Shown here in pieces: positions 8,414 to 17,203 of a stretch of 64,000 bases of DNA (position 1 is the first letter of the stretch; every line of letters starts with the position of its first letter). The stretch is from CAZNLL01 sp964573885 (GTDB lineage Bacteria; Desulfobacterota; DSM-4660; Desulfatiglandales; Desulfatiglandaceae), in contig CAZNLL010000003.1 in the NCBI GenBank assembly GCA_964573885.1, positions 1-64,000 on the forward strand. Direction: 5' to 3'. Both the position numbers and the translations under genes were made by a program. Under the pieces are notes generated by a model that did not search any database, had not been told where the DNA came from, and saw only the letters and a program-made list of their open reading frames with translations.

Positions 8414-9367
8414 TCATTCCGGCATAAAGGGGTGGGCTCGCTCAAAATCGGGCAGGAAGCCGGTCCCCGCCTGCAAGCCCCTTTCGCTTTCTTCAGGGTA
8501 TTGGACAAAGAGGTCATCGAATCCCAGGTCCATGGCATGATCATAGACCCGGTCAAATTCCTCCTTACTCACAAATCGGTTCAGTTCCTTGACCGGGTGA
8601 TTCCCCACCGGATGATACTGGGACATAAGGCTGAGGGGCAGCCCCGGGCCAAACTCCAAAAAAAGGTTTGTCAGGACATTCAAGGAATTGTCCACCATTC
8701 CCGGCAGAATAAGGTGCCTGACAAGAACCCCTTTTTCGGCCAAGGAGAGCCCCTCTGACCGGACCCGGAAAAAACCCTTTTGGTGGACCATCTCTGAAAC
8801 GGCCTCCAAGGCCTTACGGGGATAGTCGGGGCAGCTGGACAGCATGGCCGCCAAATTCCTGTCGGAGTATTTGAAGTCGGGGAGGTAGACGTCCACATAA
8901 TCCTGTGCCTGTTTCAAGAGGTCCACGGACTGGTATCCGGACAGGTTGTAGATCACAGGAAGATCGTAGCCCCGCGCCCGCAGGAGAGAAACCAGATGAA
9001 ATACATGGGGGAAAAAGTGGTCGGGTGTCACCAAGTTGATATTATGGACCCCCTGTTCCTGAATCAAGGCCTCCAGTTCTTTATAAAGTCCTTCGGTGGT
9101 TATCCTCCGTCCCAGACCCTGATGTGAAATCTGGTGGTTTTGGCAGTAACTGCACTTAAGGGAGCACCCCGCAAAAAAGACCGTTCCCGAGCCGGCCTTC
9201 CCGGTGATGGGTGGCTCTTCACCAAAATGAGGGCCCACATAGGCCACCCTGAGCTGGTCCGTCTCTCCACAAAGTCCCAAATCCCCTGTATGGGATGTAT
9301 TTCGCCTGTCCACCCCGCAAGACCGGGGGCAGAGACGGCATTGGTCAAAGAAACCCATAAAATCCAT
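8414..9367 (-). CDS. PflX-type radical SAM protein (COG1313)
   Basis: A 317-residue radical SAM enzyme of the pyruvate-formate-lyase-activase-like PflX family. The SAM cluster motif is CSLKCSYC (Cys68/72/75). An N-terminal cysteine set (Cys10, Cys13, Cys17, Cys33) may hold another metal site. The VYLPDFKY and HLILPGMVDNS segments are characteristic of this group. No glycyl-radical enzyme is adjacent, so an activase role is not supported by context. The ATG has an AGGGAGA site seven bases upstream. Confidence 0.87.
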   Translation of the reverse strand: MDFMGFFDQCRLCPRSCGVDRRNTSHTGDLGLCGETDQLRVAYVGPHFGEEPPITGKAGSGTVFFAGCSLKCSYCQNHQISHQGLGRRITTEGLYKELEALIQEQGVHNINLVTPDHFFPHVFHLVSLLRARGYDLPVIYNLSGYQSVDLLKQAQDYVDVYLPDFKYSDRNLAAMLSSCPDYPRKALEAVSEMVHQKGFFRVRSEGLSLAEKGVLVRHLILPGMVDNSLNVLTNLFLEFGPGLPLSLMSQYHPVGNHPVKELNRFVSKEEFDRVYDHAMDLGFDDLFVQYPEESERGLQAGTGFLPDFERAHPFMPE

Positions 9368-9437
9368 GAATTCTGTCTCCCTGTTTCTTTTCCCTGTCGC
9401 CCTCCAGGGAAAATTCAGAAAAAGGCCCTCTGGGCCC

Positions 9438-9466
9438 TTGACAAAAAAGGGGGAAAAACGTAAAAG
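9438..9466 (+). promoter_or_regulatory. Candidate sigma-70 promoter for the SpeD-like gene
   Basis: TTGACA (9438-9443), 17-base spacer, then TAAAAG (9461-9466), a perfect -35 with a moderate -10. It lies 111 bases before the start codon of the SpeD-like gene. Confidence 0.5.
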
Positions 9467-9577
9467 ATACAGTTTTAATTTATCACGGTATCCGTCTACG
9501 AATCAAAACCTCCTTCTTTTTCGTGAGAGCCCGGGAAACGATTTCCCTGGAAATCTCCTAGCATGGGAGGACACGAC

Positions 9578-9961
9578 ATGACCACAACACCCGCTGCCAG
9601 AGAGGAAAAGGCTCACTGGGGGATATTGACAAGTCTCGACCTGTATGAATGTCACCCACGGATCATCCGGGATGCAACGGCAATCCGGCAATACGTGGTC
9701 GAACTCTGTGAACTCATTGATATGAAGCGGTTCGGAGACTGCCAGGTGGTTCACTTCGGAAAAGATGAACGGGTTACGGGCTATTCCATGGTCCAGCTCA
9801 TCGAAACATCCATGATTTCGGGCCACTTTTCCAATCTCACCAATGCGGCCTACATCGATATATTCAGCTGTAAACCATATGACCCCCAAAAAGTGGCTCG
9901 CTTCTCAAAGGACTACTTCGAGGCCAAACACATGGAAATCCATATCACCGAAAGGATGTAG
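9578..9961 (+). CDS. S-adenosylmethionine decarboxylase-family (SpeD-like) protein, divergent
   Basis: A 127-residue protein of the pyruvoyl-dependent SpeD/SpeH family. Aligning from memory to the Bacillus/Thermotoga enzymes gives a constant offset of 15 and places the key residues correctly: Ser70, the self-cleaved pyruvoyl precursor Ser78, His83 and proton donor Cys98. However, the residue before the cleavage serine is Thr77 rather than Glu, the residue after it is Met rather than His, and the conserved Pro-Glu-His-Gly stretch is absent. Proenzyme cleavage looks possible, but the substrate may differ; SpeD homologues acting on arginine or ornithine are known. No spermidine synthase is nearby. 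The start is ATG 9578 behind GGAGG, not the ATG at 9563. Confidence 0.72.
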   Translation: MTTTPAAREEKAHWGILTSLDLYECHPRIIRDATAIRQYVVELCELIDMKRFGDCQVVHFGKDERVTGYSMVQLIETSMISGHFSNLTNAAYIDIFSCKPYDPQKVARFSKDYFEAKHMEIHITERM

Positions 9962-9974
9962 CTGGCAGGACGGA

Positions 9975-12272
9975 TCACTTGATGCATACCTTGCGGATTT
10001 GCTGAATGTCGGTGAGTCCCAAAAAGACCTTTCTGATACCATCCTGCATGAGGGTGGTCATCCCGTCTTTTACGGCTTGCTTTCTTAACACTTCCATTTG
10101 GGCCTTGCTTTGGATGAGGGCCTTCATCTCGTCGGTGCCATTGATGATTTCCACAATCCCGGCCCGCCCTTTGTATCCGGAATTATTACATTTATCGCAT
10201 CCTTTGGCCCGATAAAGCTCCAAATCGTCCGAGTAGGAAACGCCCAGGGCGTCAAAATCCCCTTCATAGGCCCGTGCCAGGGCATCGAATTCCTCCCGGG
10301 AAGGGTGATAGGCCTCCTTGCAGTCCTTGCAAAGGGTCCGGACAAGACGTTGAGCCAAGACCCCCAACAGGGCGTCGGCGAAGTTGAAGGGGTCCATGCC
10401 CATATCCAGAAGCCGGGTAATGGTCTCCGGGGCGCTGTTGGTATGAAGGGTGCTGAAAACCAGATGGCCGGTCAAGGAGGCCTCGATGCCGGTGGCAACC
10501 GTTTCATGATCCCTCATCTCGCCCACCATAATCACATCCGGATCCGCCCTCAGGAAGCTGCGCATGGCTGCCGCAAAGTCAAAACCTATCTTGGGGAGGA
10601 CCTGGACCTGACGCAACCCCCTTTGGGTAATTTCCACCGGATCTTCGGCCGTCCAGATTTTTGTGCCCGGATCATTTATAACGGCCAGAGCTGAATGAAG
10701 GGTGGTGGTTTTACCGCTCCCGGTGGGGCCCACCACGAGGACAATGCCATAAGGCTTATGGATCATGTCCATAAAAAGCCCGTAGTCCCTTTCGCTGAAG
10801 CCCATCTTCTCTAAGGGGATAGGTTCACCCGCGGCCAATATCCGCATGACCACATCCTCTTCCCCCCCCGCCGTTGGGATGGTGGCCACCCGGAGTTCAA
10901 TGTCAAGGGGGCTATACTTCTTGAATTTGATCTTACCGTCCTGGGGCTTTCTCCGTTCAGATATATCCAGGTCAGCCATAATCTTGATCCTGGAAGTGAC
11001 CGCTCGCTTAAAATTATAGGGTACCGTCTGATACTTCTGGCATATGCCGTCGATGCGGAACCTGATCTCGGCCCCCTCTTTGCCCGGGTAAGGCTCAATG
11101 TGGATATCCGAGCAATTCTTTTGAAAACCGTCCCTGATGACCTTGTTGACCAGCTGAACAATGGTCCCGTCGTCCTCGGTGAGCATCTCAGCGGCATCCT
11201 CGTGCTCTTCTTCATCAGGGGTCTCCAACTTCCCCAGGATGTCATCAATGCTCCCCTCTTCCTGTTTTTGGGGAGTCCCGTAGAAGTATTCCAGAAACTG
11301 GATGATATCTTCCTTCAAGCCCACAGAGAATTCATATTCACTCGCCGAAATCAACGTTTTTATGCTGTCGATCTTATCCAGGCGGTAGGGATCATCTATG
11401 AGAATCCTGACCTTCCCGTTTTCCCACGCCAGGGGGACCCACAGGTTTTTCTTGAGGTAGACGTATTTCAACTTGGATATCAGATCTCCGGGTATGGGGT
11501 GGTTGCTATCAAAGGGCACATACTGGCACTGGTAATAATCGGCATATGATCTCCCCACATCATCCTTTTTGACCTTCATATCCTTTAAGACAACCGATTC
11601 CACAGTGCTGTTCTGGTTTCGGGCCGTCTTTATGGCTTGCTCAAGCTCTTTTTCAGTAATGAGATTATTCCTGATCAAATAGTCGAATCTGGAGCGCTTC
11701 TTTTTGGTTCTTGCCAGCTTGTTATGGTTAAAAAAAGCAATGCCGAGCACCTTGGCCATCTCTACGGCGCTGTTCTGATCTTCCAGGGTAAAACGATCCC
11801 CGCCTTTCTTGTTCATGAGCTGGAGGACCCCGATGACATACCTTTTATAAAGGATAGGGACGGTCAAAATCTGTTTTGTGACGAAATTGGACTTCTTGTC
11901 CCAGCTGCTGTCAAAGGTGAGTTCCTTATCAATCATGGACAGCTCATTTTTGTCATAGGGGTTGGTGATATTGGTTATTTGGGCGTGTCTGGCCGTATAA
12001 GCGACAAGGCTCTTATTATTAATAGGCAGACGGATTTCCTCCGGGAGGCTACCGACCTTAAAACGGGAATAAATCTCCTTCTTTTTGCCATCCACCACGT
12101 AGATGGTGATCCGTTCGGCATCAAACAAGCTCAGGATGCTGTCTTTGAGATTGATGAGAATTTCGTCAATATTCTTGGCCGAATGGATTTGATTGGAGAT
12201 GTCGGTCAAGGCCTTGTAATAGAGCAGTTTCTGTCTCTCCGGGCTGACATCCTTCTTCATGCTTGCTTCCAT
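9975..12272 (-). CDS. GAF-domain GspE/PilB family secretion ATPase
   Basis: A 765-residue cytoplasmic ATPase of the type II secretion / type IV pilus extension class. An N-terminal GAF domain (about residues 15-185) precedes an MshEN-type domain (about 195-335) and the ATPase core. Visible motifs: Walker A GPTGSGKTTT (about 515-524), Asp box TAEDPVE, Walker B PDVIMVGEMRD, His box FSTLHTNS, and a C-terminal tetra-cysteine zinc site (CKDC and CDKC). ATG 12272 was chosen because GGGAG lies seven bases upstream; the frame extends 34 codons further. No pilin or secretin gene is in the window, so it is an orphan. The GAF domain suggests control by a small ligand. Confidence 0.88.
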   Translation of the reverse strand: MEASMKKDVSPERQKLLYYKALTDISNQIHSAKNIDEILINLKDSILSLFDAERITIYVVDGKKKEIYSRFKVGSLPEEIRLPINNKSLVAYTARHAQITNITNPYDKNELSMIDKELTFDSSWDKKSNFVTKQILTVPILYKRYVIGVLQLMNKKGGDRFTLEDQNSAVEMAKVLGIAFFNHNKLARTKKKRSRFDYLIRNNLITEKELEQAIKTARNQNSTVESVVLKDMKVKKDDVGRSYADYYQCQYVPFDSNHPIPGDLISKLKYVYLKKNLWVPLAWENGKVRILIDDPYRLDKIDSIKTLISASEYEFSVGLKEDIIQFLEYFYGTPQKQEEGSIDDILGKLETPDEEEHEDAAEMLTEDDGTIVQLVNKVIRDGFQKNCSDIHIEPYPGKEGAEIRFRIDGICQKYQTVPYNFKRAVTSRIKIMADLDISERRKPQDGKIKFKKYSPLDIELRVATIPTAGGEEDVVMRILAAGEPIPLEKMGFSERDYGLFMDMIHKPYGIVLVVGPTGSGKTTTLHSALAVINDPGTKIWTAEDPVEITQRGLRQVQVLPKIGFDFAAAMRSFLRADPDVIMVGEMRDHETVATGIEASLTGHLVFSTLHTNSAPETITRLLDMGMDPFNFADALLGVLAQRLVRTLCKDCKEAYHPSREEFDALARAYEGDFDALGVSYSDDLELYRAKGCDKCNNSGYKGRAGIVEIINGTDEMKALIQSKAQMEVLRKQAVKDGMTTLMQDGIRKVFLGLTDIQQIRKVCIK

Positions 12273-13009
12273 GGCTTTACTCCCAAAGGCTCGCTTCTTC
12301 CGGCTTTTCAGTAAGGCCGAATTCCGACAAATCACACAACGGCAGAGGGGAACCACATGTTTGCCGGGATACAAACCTAAAAGGAAAGCTTACAGGTAAG
12401 CGACCAACGGTATTAAGGACTATCCGGGCTGCACCCCTCAATCCTTGAACCAGGCCCCTTTTGCCAAAAGAACACGTACTCTTAGAAGGTGATCAATGAA
12501 GGTACCAACTTTTGAAATCATAAGCTATTTATGGACTTTTGAAAAGTAAATTTAGTCGGTGGGCGCCGTTTCCCACCCCAGGGTATATACAAAGGTCCAA
12601 CCAATATCCCGGGATGGCCCTGGTTGGGCTTCCGAATCCACCAGGATTCCCTAAAAAATACTGTTTGACTTTAAAGGACAAAAAGATTAGTCTCCGTCAC
12701 ATTTGATGCTCAACCTCAGAGTTCTCCCATTCTTATGCACCTTTGGCGCGCACAAAAATTTTGGACGTATCTCGGGCCGGGTTGTCTCGTGGCCCGGCCT
12801 TGGGTAGATTGAGATCTTCGCTTTCCTAAGTATTTTGATATTATAAGTTAGTTCCACCCATTTCTACTTACAGGTTTTTCAGCACTCCTCCAGCAATTGC
12901 AGAGGAGGCTTAGGCTTCCCCGGAGATGTATAGCCAAGGGGCAGGTTGGTCTGTAGCGCGAAGGGCTGCGGACTGGAGGGAAAAAACCAAACGGAAAAAA
13001 GGAGGCGTT
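12273..13009. other. Gene-free 737-bp region with six hairpins between the PilB-like gene and trpB2
   Basis: No convincing frame lies here. Inverted repeats seen: GCTTAC/GTAAGC (12388-12401), GGTGGG/CCCACC (12558-12577), GAATCC/GGATTC with an ACCA loop (12634-12649), GGCCGGG/CCCGGCC (12775-12799), CTCCTC/GAGGAG (12885-12907) and a nine-pair stem (12949-12973). A weak promoter-like pair, TTGACT (12665-12670) and TAGTCT (12688-12693) with a 17-base spacer, points toward trpB2. The region must hold divergent start signals for both flanking genes. I could not match it to a known riboswitch class. Confidence 0.55.
12949..12973 (+). promoter_or_regulatory. Hairpin in the trpB2 leader
   Basis: GTCTGTAGC (12949-12957) pairs with GCTGCGGAC (12965-12973) over nine base pairs, two of them G-U, with a seven-base loop. 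It sits about 25 bases before the trpB2 ribosome site (AAAGGAGG). It could mark a regulatory leader, but no alternative fold or U-tract was found. Confidence 0.35.
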
Positions 13010-14386
13010 ATGGAGGTCAAAAAAATTTTTCTACCCGAATCGGAATTGCCGCGTCAATGGTATAACATCCTGGCGGATATGCCCACGCCCATGGAGCCCC
13101 CTCTCCATCCCGGGACTGGCCAGCCCGTAGGTCCGGATGACCTGGCCCCCATCTTCCCCATGCCGCTCATCGAGCAGGAAGTGAGTCAAGAAAGGTGGAT
13201 TGATATCCCGGAGGAAGTCTTAGAAAAGTATGTCCTGTGGCGCCCCAGCCCGCTTTACAGGGCCTACGCCCTGGAAAAGCACTTGGAGACCCCGGCAAAG
13301 ATCTATTTCAAGAATGAGGGTGTAAGCCCCGCTGGCAGCCACAAACCCAATACCGCCCTTGCCCAGGCCTACTATAACAAGATCTCGGGTACTAAACGCA
13401 TCACCACCGAGACAGGAGCAGGACAATGGGGAAGTGCCTTGTCCATGTGCTGCGCCCTCTTTGGCCTGGAGTGTAAGGTCTTTATGGTAAAGATCAGCTA
13501 CCAGCAAAAGCCCTATCGCCGGATCATGATGGAAACCTGGGGGGCCGACTGCGTTGCCAGCCCAAGCACGGAAACCAAGGCCGGGCAGACCATCCTGGAT
13601 CAAAATCCTGATTCTCCCGGCAGCCTGGGAATCGCTATCAGCGAGGCCGTGGAAGCGGCCGTAATTGATGAGAATAGCAAGTATGCCCTCGGAAGCGTAT
13701 TGAATCACGTTTTACTGCACCAGACCGTTAACGGACTGGAGTGCCAGAAACAGATGGCCATTGCCGGAGATTATCCCGACCTTATTATCGGGTGTGCCGG
13801 AGGCGGGAGCAATTTCGCCGGGCTCTGCCTGCCCTTTGTAAGGGACAAGATCCACGGGAAAGAAATCGATATTATTGCGGTGGAGCCCACCTCCTGTCCT
13901 ACCATGACCCGGGGTCCCTTTGCCTACGATTTCGGGGATACAGTCCAGATGACCCCCCTTCTTCCCATGCACACCCTGGGCCACGGGTTCATTCCCGAAC
14001 CCATCCATGCGGGCGGACTGCGCTACCACGGCATGGCGCCCATCATCAGTCAACTTGTGCTGGACCGCCTTATCAGGGCCGTGGCCGTCCCCCAGCTTGA
14101 GACCTTTCAGGCAGGCATCACCTTTGCAAAGACTGAAGGATTCATCAGCGCCCCGGAAACGGACCATGCCATCGCTGTTGTAATCAGGGAGGCTCTCAAG
14201 GCAAAAGAAGAGGGGAAAGAAAAGATCATCCTCTTCAATTGGAGTGGACACGGGCTGGTGGACATGGCCGCTTACGAGGCCTACCTCTCGGGTAAACTTC
14301 AGGACCATGCCCTGGCCGACGAGGAAATTCAAAGGGCATTGAAGGAAATTGAGCCCCTCCCCAAGCCCAAGCAGTACACGGGCTGA
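13010..14386 (+). CDS. trpB2: TrpB2-type tryptophan synthase beta chain
   Basis: PLP enzyme that condenses indole with L-serine (or O-phosphoserine in some TrpB2 enzymes) to form tryptophan. The 458-residue length and the N-terminal PTPMEPPLHPGTGQP segment mark the TrpB2 class, not the shorter TrpB1. PLP lysine is Lys112 (GSHKPNTA), the catalytic acid is Glu134 (TETGAGQWGSAL), and the phosphate-binding loop is GCAGGGSNFAG (261-271). The start is ATG 13010 behind AAAGGAGG. TrpB2 often works without TrpA on free indole, and no trpA is here. Its downstream neighbours (four-Cys protein, iorA, iorB) suggest salvage of indole or indolepyruvate. Confidence 0.92.
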   Translation: MEVKKIFLPESELPRQWYNILADMPTPMEPPLHPGTGQPVGPDDLAPIFPMPLIEQEVSQERWIDIPEEVLEKYVLWRPSPLYRAYALEKHLETPAKIYFKNEGVSPAGSHKPNTALAQAYYNKISGTKRITTETGAGQWGSALSMCCALFGLECKVFMVKISYQQKPYRRIMMETWGADCVASPSTETKAGQTILDQNPDSPGSLGIAISEAVEAAVIDENSKYALGSVLNHVLLHQTVNGLECQKQMAIAGDYPDLIIGCAGGGSNFAGLCLPFVRDKIHGKEIDIIAVEPTSCPTMTRGPFAYDFGDTVQMTPLLPMHTLGHGFIPEPIHAGGLRYHGMAPIISQLVLDRLIRAVAVPQLETFQAGITFAKTEGFISAPETDHAIAVVIREALKAKEEGKEKIILFNWSGHGLVDMAAYEAYLSGKLQDHALADEEIQRALKEIEPLPKPKQYTG

Positions 14387-14468
14387 TTTTCAACACAAGG
14401 AGGATCTGCTGGCTGAACCCTTCCGGAGACCCGAAAGGTCTCCGGAAACCTTTTTGGCAAATTATCTC

Positions 14469-14750
14469 ATGAAGAGGACAAGCATACCCCCCGGGGATGA
14501 TTTTGAGATCCGCTGTCCCAGGCTGGGACATCAGGTCTCTTTTTCCTATTGCCGTTCAGAAAACAACGGGCTCCCATGCTTCAAGACCCTGGACTGCTGG
14601 TATGAACATTTTTTGGTGGAAGAATTCTTAAAAGAAGAACTCACGCCCGAACAGTGGAACCGCGTCTTTGGAAATCCTCCCAAGCCCAAAATGCTCTCTT
14701 TGGTGGAACTTATTGAGGAGGCCAAAAGGAGAAACAAAGAGGAGTCATGA
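14469..14750 (+). CDS. Small four-cysteine protein between trpB2 and iorA
   Basis: A 93-residue soluble protein with Cys16, Cys28, Cys37 and Cys43 in a CPRLG, YCR, PCF, LDCW context, then a helical acidic/basic tail. The cysteines suggest a zinc or Fe-S module. I do not recognise a named family. Its stop overlaps the iorA start (ATGA at 14747-14750), so the two are translationally coupled. ATG 14469 lacks a clear ribosome site. A perfect AAGGAGG at 14397-14403 sits five bases before an in-frame CTG (14409), so a rare CTG start adding 20 residues is possible. Confidence 0.68.
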   Translation: MKRTSIPPGDDFEIRCPRLGHQVSFSYCRSENNGLPCFKTLDCWYEHFLVEEFLKEELTPEQWNRVFGNPPKPKMLSLVELIEEAKRRNKEES

Positions 14751-16606
14751 TCCACAAGGATATATTCCTGGGAAACGGGGCCGTGGCACTGGGCCTCCTG
14801 GAGGCGGGGTGTCAAATGGTGACGTCTTATCCGGGAACCCCCAGTTCGGAAATCTTACCCGAAGTCGTTCACCTGGTGAAGTCCGAGGGCCTCAAAACTT
14901 ACGTAGAATGGTCGACCAATGAAAAGGTGGCCCTGGACAATGCCTTCGCAGCCGCCATCTCCGGGAAGAGGGCGGCCTGTTGCATGAAGCAGGTGGGGCT
15001 CAATGTGGCGGCCGACTCCCTTATGAGTGCGGCCTATATGGGCACCAGGGGGGGGCTTGTGATTATTTCTTGCGATGATCCCGGTCCTCATTCCTCTCAA
15101 ACGGAACAGGACACCCGGCTCATGGCCAGACTTGCGAAGGTGCCCGTCCTGGATCCAAGCAACCCGGAAGAAGCGCGCAGAATGGCCGGCTTGGCCTTAG
15201 AGATTTCAGAGGAGTTCAGAATTCCCGTCATTCTGAGACCCGCCATCCGGGTGTGTCATGCCCGTCAAAGCCTCTCCTGGGGGCCCCTGAAGACCAACCC
15301 GACAAAGGCCGCTTTTCAAAAGGAACCCCTTAGGTGGGCGGCCACCCCCAAATTCCGCTACGTGCTCCACGGGGAACTAAACAACAAGCTGGAACAAATC
15401 AGCGGCAGGTTTGAGACCTTGGAGTCCCATAACAGGCATAATCTGATCCCGGGCAAGACTTATCCCCTCGGCGTCATCGCAGGGGGTGTCCCCTATGCGG
15501 TCCTAAGAGATATACTTGACGAGGAAAAAAGAGGGGATATCCCCGTGCTCAAGATCGGGACCCCGTTCCCTTTTCCCGAGAATCTGGCCAGGGATTTTAT
15601 GTCCTCGTGTAGCAAAGTCCTTGTCCTTGAAGAGACGGACACGGTCATTGAATACTTCCTGCGGGACGAATACAAGACCCTAGGTCGACTCTCCAGGCAT
15701 GTCCCCTCAGCCGGTGAGCTGTTGCCCCAGGTGGTTTACGCCACCCTTCAGGAGGTCATGCAAGAAGTGGGCCTGCCGCCCATGAGCCACAGGCCGAATC
15801 AGGACGCCTGGGACTTGGTAAAGACCCTGGAATTACCGCTACGCAGGCCCACCCTCTGTCCGGGATGCCCGCACAGGGCCGCCTTTTTTGCTATCCGCAA
15901 GGGGAGGTCCAAGGCCATCTTCACCTCGGATATCGGGTGCTACACCCTGGGACTGAATCAGGGCGCTGTAGACACCTGCCTGGACATGGGCGCCGCCATA
16001 ACCATGGCCTCGGGATTCTACCACACTTTTGCCCAAGACGAGACCCAACAGGCTGTCATTGCCACTATAGGAGACTCAACCTTCTTTCATTCCGGCACTG
16101 CGGGCCTTCTAAACGCGGTTTACAATGATGCCCGATTTATCCTGGTTATCCTGGACAACGGGACTACAGCCATGACCGGCATGCAGCCCACCCCCGCCCT
16201 TGGCGTGCGGGCGGACGGGAGTCAAGGGAAGGCCATTCCGCTTGAAAGGGTCGTGCAGGGTTGTGGCATCGATTTTCTCGAAGTGGTTGATCCTTATGAT
16301 ATCCATGCCATGAGCGAGCATCTCAAAAAGGCCACGGCCTACGTGAACGATCGCCGGGGCGGCATTGCCGTGATCATAGCGCGCCACCCTTGTGTGATTG
16401 CATACGGGGACAAAGCCATCCCCGAAAAGAAAAAGGTGATGGTGACGGATGATTGCGAGGAATGCAACCTCTGTCTGGAACGCTTCGGGTGTCCGGCCTT
16501 GTATAAAGATGAGGCGCTGGGAAGGGTCGCCGTAGACCAGGCCCTGTGCAATGGATGCGGGGTCTGTCTCCAGGTCTGTCCCAAGGGGGCTATCATAGCC
16601 GTCTAA
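14747..16606 (+). CDS. iorA: Indolepyruvate ferredoxin oxidoreductase, alpha subunit
   Basis: Oxidatively decarboxylates aryl pyruvates (indolepyruvate, phenylpyruvate) to aryl-acetyl-CoA while reducing ferredoxin; the reverse direction is also used by anaerobes to assimilate aryl acids. The 619-residue product has the pyrimidine-binding domain at the N-terminus (SYPGTPSSE, 27-35), a CPGCPHR motif (371-377) and the TPP/Mg motif GDSTFFHSG starting at 442 with its Asn456. Two C-terminal ferredoxin-type clusters follow (Cys570/573/576/582 and Cys601/604/607/611). It is coupled to the small upstream gene by an ATGA overlap and followed by iorB 30 bases later. Confidence 0.95.
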   Translation: MIHKDIFLGNGAVALGLLEAGCQMVTSYPGTPSSEILPEVVHLVKSEGLKTYVEWSTNEKVALDNAFAAAISGKRAACCMKQVGLNVAADSLMSAAYMGTRGGLVIISCDDPGPHSSQTEQDTRLMARLAKVPVLDPSNPEEARRMAGLALEISEEFRIPVILRPAIRVCHARQSLSWGPLKTNPTKAAFQKEPLRWAATPKFRYVLHGELNNKLEQISGRFETLESHNRHNLIPGKTYPLGVIAGGVPYAVLRDILDEEKRGDIPVLKIGTPFPFPENLARDFMSSCSKVLVLEETDTVIEYFLRDEYKTLGRLSRHVPSAGELLPQVVYATLQEVMQEVGLPPMSHRPNQDAWDLVKTLELPLRRPTLCPGCPHRAAFFAIRKGRSKAIFTSDIGCYTLGLNQGAVDTCLDMGAAITMASGFYHTFAQDETQQAVIATIGDSTFFHSGTAGLLNAVYNDARFILVILDNGTTAMTGMQPTPALGVRADGSQGKAIPLERVVQGCGIDFLEVVDPYDIHAMSEHLKKATAYVNDRRGGIAVIIARHPCVIAYGDKAIPEKKKVMVTDDCEECNLCLERFGCPALYKDEALGRVAVDQALCNGCGVCLQVCPKGAIIAV

Positions 16607-16636
16607 TTTTACACAAAGCGGGGAAAAGAGGAATTC

Positions 16637-17203
16637 ATGGATGTGGTCAATATCGTCTTGAGCGGTTTGGGTGGGCAGGGCATTTTGTTTATGACCAGGG
16701 TCCTGGCCCAGGCGGGGCTCAACAAAGGCTTTGAGATCATGGGGGCCGAGACCCATGGTATGGCCCAGCGGGGGGGGTCTGTGGTTTCCCACCTCAGGCT
16801 GGGTAAGGTGGAAAGCAGCCTGGTAGGTCCGGGAAAGGCCCATTTTCTCCTCGCCCTTGAAGAAAACGAGGCCTACCGAAACCTCCCATTTTTGAGAAAG
16901 GCGGCCGGCCTTTATGCCAATGTATCCAAAGCACCCTTTCCCTGCGAGAAGGTCCGCAATTATTTAGACAGCATGAGGATCAGGTGCCGCTCCCTGCCGG
17001 CCGGGGAATTGGTCATGGAACTCAAGGCCCCCATGGCACTGAACCTGGCCCTCTTGGGGTTCTTTTCGGCCTTTCATGAGGGGCCCATCACCCACGCCGA
17101 GTTAAGAGATACGGTAGAACAGGTCAGTCCGGACAGGTTTAAGGCCCTCAACCTAAAGGTGTTTGATGCCGGATACCAGAGGGGGATCCAAGAAGAGGCA
17201 TAA
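16637..17203 (+). CDS. iorB: Indolepyruvate ferredoxin oxidoreductase, beta (gamma-type) subunit
   Basis: A 188-residue subunit of the pyruvate/2-oxoacid oxidoreductase gamma family, partner of IorA. The N-terminal LSGLGGQGILFMTRVLAQA (about residues 7-25) and the GAETHGMAQRGGSV segment (about 36-49) are the family signatures for CoA and subunit contacts. It lies directly downstream of iorA with a GGGGAAAAGAGG leader. Its end overlaps the next gene by 38 bases in another frame, consistent with one operon. Confidence 0.93.
   Translation: MDVVNIVLSGLGGQGILFMTRVLAQAGLNKGFEIMGAETHGMAQRGGSVVSHLRLGKVESSLVGPGKAHFLLALEENEAYRNLPFLRKAAGLYANVSKAPFPCEKVRNYLDSMRIRCRSLPAGELVMELKAPMALNLALLGFFSAFHEGPITHAELRDTVEQVSPDRFKALNLKVFDAGYQRGIQEEA

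Noticed and set aside
12361..12450. c-di-GMP riboswitch near the PilB-like gene
   Set aside because: A CAAACC and a hairpin are present, but the ACGCAAAGCC core and paired helices of the class are missing.
12600..12650. tRNA-like 3' half (TTCCGAATCC...CCACCA)
   Set aside because: No matching acceptor stem, anticodon arm or D arm could be built upstream.
12926..13009. In-frame upstream codons of trpB2 containing two tryptophan codons as a trp leader peptide
   Set aside because: The frame has no stop before trpB2 and the first ATG has no spaced ribosome site, so it does not behave like an attenuator leader.
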